DNA from: Thermodesulfobacteriota bacterium | GTDB taxonomy: Bacteria > Desulfobacterota_D > UBA1144 > Nemesobacterales > UBA2774 | Reading direction: 5' to 3' | NCBI GenBank assembly: GCA_021604765.1 | Contig: BQJP01000019.1 | Coordinates: 1-48,329 of the forward strand | DNA length: 48,329 nucleotides | Shown here: positions 8,442 to 15,730 of the stretch, in pieces | How positions within the stretch are numbered: the first letter of the stretch is position 1 | Layout of the letters: every line of letters starts with the position of its first letter | Program-made: the position numbers and the translations under genes | The notes under the pieces: model-generated | Databases searched by the model: none | What the model saw: the letters and a program-made list of their open reading frames with translations, nothing else | Told to the model about the DNA's origin: nothing

Positions 8442-9014
8442 TTACTTTTTCTTTAGTCTCTCCAAATACTCTCCAGTTCTGGTATCTACTTTTATTATGT
8501 CACCTATATCAATAAACAAGGGGACTTGAATTGTCGCACCAGATTCTATAGTCGCAGGTTTTGTACCACCAGAGACAGTATCACCTTTAACACCCGGTTC
8601 GGTCTCGGTTACCAAAAGTTCAACAGCAGTCGGGAGTTCAACTCCCATAGGCTCACCATTATAATAGAGAATATTTACTTCCTGTTGTTCTTTTGTGAAA
8701 TCAGCCGCTGATCCCATTTGCTCTTTTGACAAACCATATTGCTCGTATGTTTCTAAATCCATAAAGTGAAATCCTATGTCATCTTTATAAAGGAACTGCA
8801 TATTCTTTCTATCCATATCGGGCACTTTAAATGCATCGCCTGACCTGAAGCTCTTTTCCTGGACAGCACCTGTAACAACATTTTTGATCTTTGTTTTCAT
8901 CACAGCACTACGCTGTGCCATCTTTGAGTGGTGATACTCGATAATCTCCCATATCCCACCATCGTATTCGATTTTAAGTCCTTTATGAAATTGGTTTGTT
9001 TCTACAAATCCCAT
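8442..9014 (-). CDS. efp: Elongation factor P with a non-canonical tip loop
   Basis: 190 residues with the three-domain EF-P layout: N-terminal KOW-like domain (1-65), OB domain II (about 66-130, DMDRKNMQFLYKDD and ELPTAVELLV), and OB domain III (about 131-190) ending with the signature KVDTRTGEYLERLKK. EF-P relieves ribosome stalling at polyproline. The tip loop that normally reads PGKG (modified Lys34) here reads K31-M32-A33-Q34-R35, so position 34 is Gln, followed by Arg. The start ATG has GGAGG about ten bases upstream. yacG lies 58 bases before it in the same direction. The family call is firm; the loop is odd. Confidence 0.95.
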   Translation of the reverse strand: MGFVETNQFHKGLKIEYDGGIWEIIEYHHSKMAQRSAVMKTKIKNVVTGAVQEKSFRSGDAFKVPDMDRKNMQFLYKDDIGFHFMDLETYEQYGLSKEQMGSAADFTKEQQEVNILYYNGEPMGVELPTAVELLVTETEPGVKGDTVSGGTKPATIESGATIQVPLFIDIGDIIKVDTRTGEYLERLKKK

Positions 9015-9072
9015 AGCATTCTACCTCCCTATACAAATTCTGACTTTAATATAATAAAATTCTTTTTTGATC

Positions 9073-9270
9073 CTACACAAGTTCTTCATCATCAATACTG
9101 TTATCTGCTATTGTAATATGATCCGTATCGTCCGAAATTCTGAAATCCTCATTTGCCCAAGTACCAAGATCTATCATCTTGCACTTTTCAGAACAAAACG
9201 GTCTCCACTTATTATCTTTCCATGGTACTTCTTTTTTACATCGCGGACATTTAACTTTTAAGCTCATCAT
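9073..9270 (-). CDS. yacG: YacG-like zinc protein (DNA gyrase inhibitor family)
   Basis: 65 residues. Four cysteines form the YacG zinc site: CPRC (9-12) and CSEKC (27-31). They are followed by the family hallmark [13 protein letters not shown]. The tail is acidic and unstructured, as usual. In E. coli YacG binds GyrB and inhibits gyrase. Two adjacent ATG codons (9270 and 9267) could serve as start. It lies between mutL and efp on the same strand. The small size is normal for the family. Confidence 0.9.
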   Translation of the reverse strand: MMSLKVKCPRCKKEVPWKDNKWRPFCSEKCKMIDLGTWANEDFRISDDTDHITIADNSIDDEELV

Positions 9271-9361
9271 TCTTCTCGTTTTTATAATTAAATTTAAGCT
9301 ACATACCCCAATTATACAATCTAATCTGTCAATTAATTAGAAATAATCACTCTTGATCAAT

Positions 9362-11191
9362 TTAGGACCTCTTAAACATTCTTTCAATATCATAATAGGA
9401 AAGCTCTTGAGCGACAGGCCTCCCGTGAGGACAGGAATGTGGGAAATCCATACGGTCAAGCTCTTCAAGTAACGCTTTCATCTCATTATAACTAAGTTCA
9501 AAATTTGCTGTAATTGAAGAATGGCAAGCCATTGTTGCTATTACCAAGTCTATCTTCTCACTAATGCTCTCCTCTTTACCTTCACCTGCTATTTCAGAGA
9601 GCACATCTTTGACTAATAAACTAGAATCAACATTCTTTAAGAGAGCTGGAACTGATCTTATCAGGAAACTGTTATTACCAAATCCCTCAATTCTTAGTCC
9701 CAGGGAGTCAAAATCCCCAATATGCTTATTTATCAGACTCGATTCATTAGGGGGTAATTCGAGTACCTCTGGTACGAGTAACTCTTGCACTTCCAAATCT
9801 TTTTTCTCCAAATAGGCGCGCTTTATTTTTTCGTAATTTATCCTCTCATGCGCAGCGTGCTGGTCAACAAGAACCATGCCATTTTGAGAAGCACACACAA
9901 TATAAAGTTCTCTAATCTGGCCTATGATCTTTAAACTTGAATAAAGACCTCCGCTGCCGAAAAGACCCTCGGATTGATTTTCATTTTGTGACAAACGGTA
10001 TTCATGTCCTATATGCCTGGACGGCTTTATCTCTTCAACATAAGAAGTTTGATCTCTAGTCTCTAATCTTGAGAAGTCCTGAACATCTTCAGAAAAATTT
10101 CTTTCACCTCTGGCATGACTCTGAGGGTTTTGATAAGTAGATTGAGGCTTATTGGTATCCAGAAATTCCGATATCGAGTTTTCCACTCTTTGTTTATAAC
10201 TCTTTATCCATGGAGCTTCTCTTAACATTTTAAGGATGGCTGATCTTATTAAATCTGCAATTAGCCTTTGGTTTCGGAACCTAACCTCATTCTTTGTAGG
10301 ATGCACATTGACATCAACTTCAGGAGAAGGGATGTCTATAAAAATGGCCCCTTGAGGGAATTTTCTTTTCTCAAGCATTTTCCCGTATGCATCTATTACG
10401 ATTCTTGTTAAGAATTTATCTCTGACAGCACGTTTATTAATATATGTGAATAACTTATGTGTCGTAGATCTTGTATCCAGTGGACTACTCATAAAACCCG
10501 AGACCTTAACTCCTTCTGCTTCAGCATAAATACTTTGCAATTCAGTATTAGGAAATATATCGGATAACCTGTCTATTAAATTTTCTCTTTTAGAAAGACT
10601 AAGAATAGTTTTCCCGCTACTTACGACCTCAAAACCTATTTCAGGTCTTGACATCGCCTCTCGCTGGACTATGTCTAATACATTTGAGAGTTCTGTCTCA
10701 ATCTTTCTCATAAATTTTAATCTGACAGGTGTATTGTAGAAAAGATTCTTCACCTCAATTGTCGTCCCTGCTGGAGATCCGGTCTCTTCAACTTTTCTAA
10801 TTTTCCCGCCTTCTCCTGATATCATAGTGCCAATTACAGCGTCATTTAATCTTGTTGTAATTTTAAATCTTGAGACACTGGCTATACTAGGAATGGCTTC
10901 CCCTCTGAAACCAAGAGACTTAACCGAGAAAAGATCGTTTACGTCTTTAATCTTACTAGTAGCATGACGCTCTAAAGATAAAAGCGCTTCATCCCTGCTC
11001 ATGCCACCTCCATCGTCAGATACTTCAATCAGTTTCTTACCGCCTGATTCAAGTTCAATCTTTATTGATTTACTACCAGCATCAATTGAATTCTCAACAA
11101 GTTCTTTTACAACAGAAGCTGGCCGTTCAACAATTTCTCCAGCAGCTATTTTGGAAACCACATTATCAGACAGGATTCTTATCTTTCCCAT
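9362..11191 (-). CDS. mutL: DNA mismatch repair protein MutL with endonuclease motifs
   Basis: 609 residues from ATG at 11191 (MGKIRILSDN), the canonical MutL start. A TTG five codons upstream is open but less likely. The N-terminal GHKL ATPase has E30/N34 in ELVENSIDAG, DDGGGM at 59-64, SLGFRGEAIPSI and NLFYNTPVR. A variable linker (about 340-400) leads to the C-terminal dimerisation domain with DQHAAHERINYE at 443-454, which fits the metal-dependent endonuclease motif DQHA-x2-E-x4-E. ACHSS near 555 and CPHGRP at 587-592 complete the nuclease site. MutL of this type nicks the daughter strand itself, as in bacteria without MutH. Confidence 0.96.
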   Translation of the reverse strand: MGKIRILSDNVVSKIAAGEIVERPASVVKELVENSIDAGSKSIKIELESGGKKLIEVSDDGGGMSRDEALLSLERHATSKIKDVNDLFSVKSLGFRGEAIPSIASVSRFKITTRLNDAVIGTMISGEGGKIRKVEETGSPAGTTIEVKNLFYNTPVRLKFMRKIETELSNVLDIVQREAMSRPEIGFEVVSSGKTILSLSKRENLIDRLSDIFPNTELQSIYAEAEGVKVSGFMSSPLDTRSTTHKLFTYINKRAVRDKFLTRIVIDAYGKMLEKRKFPQGAIFIDIPSPEVDVNVHPTKNEVRFRNQRLIADLIRSAILKMLREAPWIKSYKQRVENSISEFLDTNKPQSTYQNPQSHARGERNFSEDVQDFSRLETRDQTSYVEEIKPSRHIGHEYRLSQNENQSEGLFGSGGLYSSLKIIGQIRELYIVCASQNGMVLVDQHAAHERINYEKIKRAYLEKKDLEVQELLVPEVLELPPNESSLINKHIGDFDSLGLRIEGFGNNSFLIRSVPALLKNVDSSLLVKDVLSEIAGEGKEESISEKIDLVIATMACHSSITANFELSYNEMKALLEELDRMDFPHSCPHGRPVAQELSYYDIERMFKRS

Positions 11192-11278
11192 ATTTAGAGT
11201 GCCCAAGTACTATAAATTTTGAATAATAAAAGAAAATGCAACAATTGTTAAAGCTTTATCTATGGAAGGGTTGTTAAT

Positions 11279-11503
11279 TTACGAAAAAAGCTTCCATAAA
11301 CCTAAAACCAGAAGAAACAAAACCGGAACCAATATACAAGCTATAGAAAAGATAGTATAGAATGAGAGCGTTTTAGAGGCTCCGACACCGTATACATCAT
11401 CTGAATGTGATTTTAGTATTCTCTTGAATTCGCGCAGGATACTTATTTTATTTGCCTCTTCATTGCTAAGTCGAAATAATTCACTTAATTTTTTTAGCGG
11501 ATT
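11279..11503 (-). pseudogene. Start-less open frame with a C-terminal membrane segment, in another frame after the GYD gene
   Basis: A 74-codon open frame ends at TAA 11281-11279. It begins after a stop at 11506-11504 and has no ATG, GTG or TTG before its membrane segment. The deduced protein contains ELFRLSNEEANKISILREF, then GVGASKTLSFYTIFSIACIL and VPVLFLLVLGLWKLFS, i.e. a charged helix followed by one or two hydrophobic stretches. The frame lies +1 relative to the GYD gene and the two overlap across a run of seven A (T at 11489-11495 on the plus strand). It may be the decayed or frameshifted 3' part of a longer gene, a product of programmed frameshifting, or a gene with a rare start codon. 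No family is recognised. Confidence 0.4.
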
Positions 11504-11783
11504 TTAGTGCACTTACATAAGAATCAACAGGGATAGCAGCCAGAGTCATTATTTCAATTGTTCCTCTGGAACATAAACCAACTGAAACTTCGCTTACGGT
11601 TTCGTTATCGGGAGCTTCAATAACGCTTACAAAATCATAAGGACCTAAAGTAGCGTACTGTTCCAGAACCTTCACCCCCAAGCTTTCATATTCAGCCCTG
11701 ACCTCTCTCATTCTGCTAGGTCTCTCTTTGATGGTTTTCCTTCCCTCGGTGGTCAGCTTGCTTAATAATATGTATACACTCAT
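11481..11783 (-). CDS. GYD-domain protein
   Basis: 100 residues. The sequence MSVYILLSKLTTEGRKTIKE, the central LGVKVLEQYATLGPYDFVSV and the tail TLAAIPVDSYVSAL match the small GYD-domain family (GPYD is the name-giving turn), a ferredoxin-like fold related to dimeric alpha/beta barrels. Function is unknown in the family. The start ATG at 11783 has GGGG upstream. The stop TGA is reached just after an A7 run, and a membrane-type open frame continues in the +1 frame beyond it. The gene diverges from the three-repeat protein gene. Confidence 0.8.
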   Translation of the reverse strand: MSVYILLSKLTTEGRKTIKERPSRMREVRAEYESLGVKVLEQYATLGPYDFVSVIEAPDNETVSEVSVGLCSRGTIEIMTLAAIPVDSYVSALKSAKKIK

Positions 11784-11911
11784 TTAGTTCGCCCCTTACA
11801 AATATTAATAATGGTATATTATTCCAGCTTTTATAAACGATTACCAAGAGAGCTCAAAATTCTAGATAAAATATATTATTTTGCAGAGGTACAATTTCAA
11901 CTTTAATTATG

Positions 11912-11917
11912 TATAAT
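11912..11917 (+). promoter_or_regulatory. Candidate -10 box for the three-repeat protein gene
   Basis: A perfect TATAAT lies 36 bases upstream of the ATG at 11954, in the divergent gap between the GYD gene and the three-repeat gene. No convincing -35 hexamer is present at 16-18 bases spacing. An SD, AAGGAG at 11943-11948, follows. Confidence 0.35.
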
Positions 11918-11953
11918 CTTATCTTAATCTTGTTGCCATCTTAAGGAGAAAAC

Positions 11954-13420
11954 ATGCTTTATAAAACCCAACTGAGCTCTAACCTGAAAAAAGTATGCTT
12001 AAATGTTTTAATGCTTTTTGCTTTATCGTTCATTCTCATAAACATTTCACTACCTAGTACTAAAGCTCAACAGAAAAAACCCGAATCGGTAAAAAGGGTA
12101 ATAGTGGTAAAAGATTATAAATGGGCTTCAGGTGGTATGGGAAGACCCGCCATCATGTCTGAGATAACAATAGAAAACAGAGGCGAGAACGACTATAAAG
12201 ACCTGGCTGTTGAAGCAGATTTCTACACATCAAACGATATACCCCTAGGTTCACTCCGAACTACTGTTAAAGAAATCCTACCAAGTAAAAGTGAAAAGAC
12301 TTTTTACAATCTGAATTTTGGAATTATGCATTCTGAACTTAAAAACTCAGTTGTCAGAGTTGTAAGGGCGGATCTAATAGAAAAAGGTACACCTACTCAA
12401 GCTAAAGACCTTATTTTGGTTAAGAATTGGGAATGGAGTGGTGGTCAGTATGGTACTGAGGGGATTTTAAAAGAAATCACTCTGGATAATAAAAGTGGAG
12501 AAGCCTGGAAAGATATAGAGATAAGCATTAATTTTCTTGGAACAAAAGGTGGGAAATTGGGCGTTAGGGGATTCACCAGCAGAGCTGTTATACATGATGT
12601 AATACCACCCAGAAGTGAAAGAACTTTTACTGGAATCAATGTTGGATTTAGGCACCCTGATGCTAAAGAAGTAAGTATTAGTGTTAGGAGTGCAAAACCT
12701 ATCTCAGACAAAGAACTCAAAATCACCATGGCTAAAAAAGAAGGTAAAAAAGCCGTTAAGAAAAAGAAGGTGAAAAAAACAGTTAACGAAGAAGGTGAAG
12801 AAGTATATTCAGATTTAGGGCCGGATTATGGTCCTGATGGCAAGAAGCTTTCTCTTTCTGAGAAATACAAGAAGAAGCTAGAAGCTGAGCAAGGTATTAC
12901 GCCTTCTACAACAGACACAGTATCAGCAGATTCAGGCACTACATCAGATAATCAGGTCGCATTATCAAACGAGGCCTCAGAGTCTGGACAATCAGTTAAA
13001 GAAACTATCACTGCTCCGAAGGATGATACCACAACAGCGCAAGTCGATGATTCCTCGGATGTTTCTGGAGACGAAGAAGAATACGAATATGAATACGAAG
13101 AAGAAGTCCCTCTTCCGGCTGAGGATATTGTAGTAGAAGATTTTAAATTCTCAGGAGCTGTTCCTCAAACTATGGGTAGAATTACGGAGATAACACTTAG
13201 AAACCTTAGTGAGATTCCTTATACGCATATTGAGCTCAAAGTAGACTTCTTCTCTTTAAAAGAAGAAACACCTATGTTTTCAAACAGAGCAGTAATTACA
13301 GATGTGCTCCCAGCTAAAGGCAAAAAAACATTTAAGAATATTAAAGCGGGATTTTTAAATGCTATCCCGCAGGAAGTCAGAATTAAAGTTATTACAGCAG
13401 TACCATTTAGTCAGTATTAA
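11954..13420 (+). CDS. Secreted protein with three homologous ~95-residue repeats, unknown function
   Basis: 488 residues. An N-terminal hydrophobic segment (about 15-33) and TKA|QQ suggest a signal peptide cleaved near residue 38. Three related repeats follow: about 50-145, 152-252 and 392-488. Each opens with a V-x-(D/N)-(Y/W/F)-x-(W/F) pattern (VVKDYKWASGG, LVKNWEWSGG, VVEDFKFSGA) and closes with a (V/I)LPxxxxKTF-like strand (ILPSKSEKTF, VIPPRSERTF, VLPAKGKKTF). They look like beta-sandwich (FxLYD-like) domains. Between repeats 2 and 3 is a low-complexity linker: Lys-rich (about 260-285), Ser/Thr-rich, then very acidic (about 370-385). The SD is AAGGAG. It is monocistronic. Periplasmic or surface location is inferred; the function is not recognised. 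Confidence 0.85.
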   Translation: MLYKTQLSSNLKKVCLNVLMLFALSFILINISLPSTKAQQKKPESVKRVIVVKDYKWASGGMGRPAIMSEITIENRGENDYKDLAVEADFYTSNDIPLGSLRTTVKEILPSKSEKTFYNLNFGIMHSELKNSVVRVVRADLIEKGTPTQAKDLILVKNWEWSGGQYGTEGILKEITLDNKSGEAWKDIEISINFLGTKGGKLGVRGFTSRAVIHDVIPPRSERTFTGINVGFRHPDAKEVSISVRSAKPISDKELKITMAKKEGKKAVKKKKVKKTVNEEGEEVYSDLGPDYGPDGKKLSLSEKYKKKLEAEQGITPSTTDTVSADSGTTSDNQVALSNEASESGQSVKETITAPKDDTTTAQVDDSSDVSGDEEEYEYEYEEEVPLPAEDIVVEDFKFSGAVPQTMGRITEITLRNLSEIPYTHIELKVDFFSLKEETPMFSNRAVITDVLPAKGKKTFKNIKAGFLNAIPQEVRIKVITAVPFSQY

Positions 13421-13465
13421 TCACAAATTTTTTATCTAATTGAGAAACTCTAGTGTGTAAAAGAG

Positions 13466-14521
13466 TTAGAGTAGGTTTAACTGAGTACCACCAGGTCTTC
13501 TAAAGTGATCAGTTGAAAGCTCTATTGTATTGTTTTTCATCCCAGCTTTTCGTTTTGCTACTTCAAACATATCTTTTACCTGCTCAGCATATATCCCTTT
13601 TCCCTTCATACGGTCATGAAAATCCTTGCTATTTAATTCACCATCTCTTACTGATCTAACGCGGTTAAGCACCTTGTCCATTCTGTCGGGGAAGTGTCGT
13701 TTTAGCCATCTTGAGAAAATATCTGATACTCCATAAGGCAATCTGAGCATAATATATCCTGCACCCATAGCCCCGGCGTCTGCGGCACTTTGTATTATAT
13801 TTGGAATCTCATGATCCGTAAGACCTGGGAGTACTGGCGCGACCATGACAATTACCGGAATGCCTGAATTTGAGAGTTTCTCAATTGCTTTTAGTCTTAG
13901 GCCGGGCTCTGAAGTTCTTGGTTCCATCAGATTTTTCAACTTAGGGTCCAAAGTTGTAATTGATACTGCAACTAAAACCCCGTTCCAACTTGTAAAATCT
14001 TCTAGAATATCAATATCTCTTGTTACTAGATAATTCTTAGTTACAATGCCGACAGGATTTCTAAACTCGTGTAAAACCTCAAGACATAGACGAGTTAAAC
14101 CAAAGCGCCGTTCAGCAGGTTGATAACAGTCAGTGTTTCCGCTAAGAGCAATTGTTTGAGGTTGATACTTTTTCGCTGAGAGTTCTTTTCTGAGAAGCTC
14201 TGGAGCTTTTTCTTTAACGAATATCTTTGTTTCAAAGTCCAGACCCAATGATAAACCCAAATATTCATGGCCTGGGCGCGCGTAGCAGTATATACATCCA
14301 TGCTCACAGCCTCTGTAAGGATTAATACCTGCATTAAAACCAACATCAGGGCTATCGTTGTAAGTGATTATAGACCTAGTAGCGTCTTTATAAAAAACTG
14401 TTGAGGGGGATAAACCCTCTGCTATCTCTTCTTCTGAAGGGATAAAATCTATTTTATCAAAACGATTTCCAGGATTCTCGGCTGACCCCCTACCCTTAAA
14501 TCCATCTGTTATATGATCCAT
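13466..14521 (-). CDS. Radical SAM protein, PA0069/Rv2578c-like (spore-photolyase-related)
   Basis: 351 residues. The radical SAM cluster motif is C72-x3-C76-x2-C79 within NPYRGCEHGCIYCYAR, a form shared by SPL-like proteins of the PA0069 family. Other family landmarks are ALSGNTDCYQPAERRFGLTR and VMVAPVLPGLTDHEIP. The enzyme would bind a [4Fe-4S] cluster and S-adenosylmethionine; the substrate is not established for this family, and true spore photoproduct lyase activity should not be assumed. It follows ispG by 80 bases on the same strand and converges with the three-repeat gene. Confidence 0.88.
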   Translation of the reverse strand: MDHITDGFKGRGSAENPGNRFDKIDFIPSEEEIAEGLSPSTVFYKDATRSIITYNDSPDVGFNAGINPYRGCEHGCIYCYARPGHEYLGLSLGLDFETKIFVKEKAPELLRKELSAKKYQPQTIALSGNTDCYQPAERRFGLTRLCLEVLHEFRNPVGIVTKNYLVTRDIDILEDFTSWNGVLVAVSITTLDPKLKNLMEPRTSEPGLRLKAIEKLSNSGIPVIVMVAPVLPGLTDHEIPNIIQSAADAGAMGAGYIMLRLPYGVSDIFSRWLKRHFPDRMDKVLNRVRSVRDGELNSKDFHDRMKGKGIYAEQVKDMFEVAKRKAGMKNNTIELSTDHFRRPGGTQLNLL

Positions 14522-14601
14522 AGAAAAATTATATAAGATGGTCTCATAAAATTATAGGTGTCTTTTTTAGATTAAATTGTAAAGTTTGAAATAAGCGGAA
14601 A

Positions 14602-15657
14602 TTAAACAAAAGTCTCAAGCTCTTTTACAAGCTCATCGACTATCTGATTTTCTTTAAAAGATCTAACCAGTTTACCGTCTTTGTAAAGCATCCCCTTTCC
14701 TCTACCGCCAGCAATGCCAATATCCGCCTCTGACGCCTCACCTGGGCCGTTAACCACACAGCCTAGTATAGCGACTTTGATAGGTCTTGGAAGTTCAATG
14801 TTGGTAATTCTGTCTTCGACATCCTTCACAAGCTTCATAAGATCTATTTCTAGTCGGCCGCAGCCTGGGCAAGAAATAAGCTCAATGCCGTTTCTTCTTA
14901 AACCCAGAGATCTGAGAATATTGAATCCAACTGCTATCTCATCAACTGGATCGCCTGTTAGCGATACTCTGATTGTATCTCCAATTCCCTCGGCAAGGAG
15001 TGTACCAATGCCAATTGAAGACTTGATTGTACCCATCTCGTATGTGCCCGCCTCAGTAACTCCTAAGTGAAGTGGGTAATCACATCTCTCAGCCAAAATA
15101 CGGTAAGAGGCGATCATCTTTTTAACGTCTGTGGACTTAACAGAAATTTTTATGTCTCTAAAATCAAGATCTTCCAGTATCTGAACATGCCTGAAAGCGC
15201 TTTCGGCAAGTGCTTCAGGTGTTGGGGTACCATGTTTTTTTAGAATATCTTTCTCGAGAGAGCCCGAGTTCACTCCAATCCTAATTGGAATCCCACGTTC
15301 TTTAACCGCGTCTACAACTGCTTTGATACGATATTTGGCTCCAATGTTTCCGGGATTAATTCTCATTCCGTCAACGCCTTGATTTACCGCTTCAAGCGCT
15401 AGTTTATAATCGAAGTGAATATCTGAAACAATAGGAATATTCGTCTGCTTCTTAATCTCTCCAAGAGATTTGGCAGCATCCATATCAGGAACAGCGAGGC
15501 GAACAATATCACACCCGGCTTTTTCTAAACTCTTTATCTGTGCAACTGTTCCAGGAATGTCTCTGGTATCGGTTTTAGTCATAGACTGAACTGTAATCGG
15601 GGCTCCGCCTCCGACTTTTAGTCCACCAAGTTCAATCTGTCTGGAATTTCTTGCCAT
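14602..15657 (-). CDS. ispG: 4-hydroxy-3-methylbut-2-enyl diphosphate synthase IspG (GcpE)
   Basis: 351 residues, the short bacterial form. The N-terminal TIM barrel begins with VGGGAPITVQSMTKTDTRD. The [4Fe-4S] ligands are C263 and C266 (SCPGCGR), C300 and E307 in GCVVNGPGEASEADIG. IspG converts MEcPP to HMBPP, the penultimate step of the MEP isoprenoid pathway. The start ATG has AGGA upstream. It lies 73 bases after topA in the same direction and may be cotranscribed with it. Confidence 0.96.
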   Translation of the reverse strand: MARNSRQIELGGLKVGGGAPITVQSMTKTDTRDIPGTVAQIKSLEKAGCDIVRLAVPDMDAAKSLGEIKKQTNIPIVSDIHFDYKLALEAVNQGVDGMRINPGNIGAKYRIKAVVDAVKERGIPIRIGVNSGSLEKDILKKHGTPTPEALAESAFRHVQILEDLDFRDIKISVKSTDVKKMIASYRILAERCDYPLHLGVTEAGTYEMGTIKSSIGIGTLLAEGIGDTIRVSLTGDPVDEIAVGFNILRSLGLRRNGIELISCPGCGRLEIDLMKLVKDVEDRITNIELPRPIKVAILGCVVNGPGEASEADIGIAGGRGKGMLYKDGKLVRSFKENQIVDELVKELETFV

Positions 15658-15730
15658 TATAGTCCTACAAAGATTACTGCTTTAGTTTATGTGATTTTTT
15701 AAAGTGTATAGCAAATTATAGGCAAATCAA

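Noticed and set aside
13440-13466. AACTCT/AGAGTT hairpin between the three-repeat gene and the radical SAM gene
   Set aside because: A 6-bp AT-rich stem with a 10-base loop and no T run; too weak to call a terminator.
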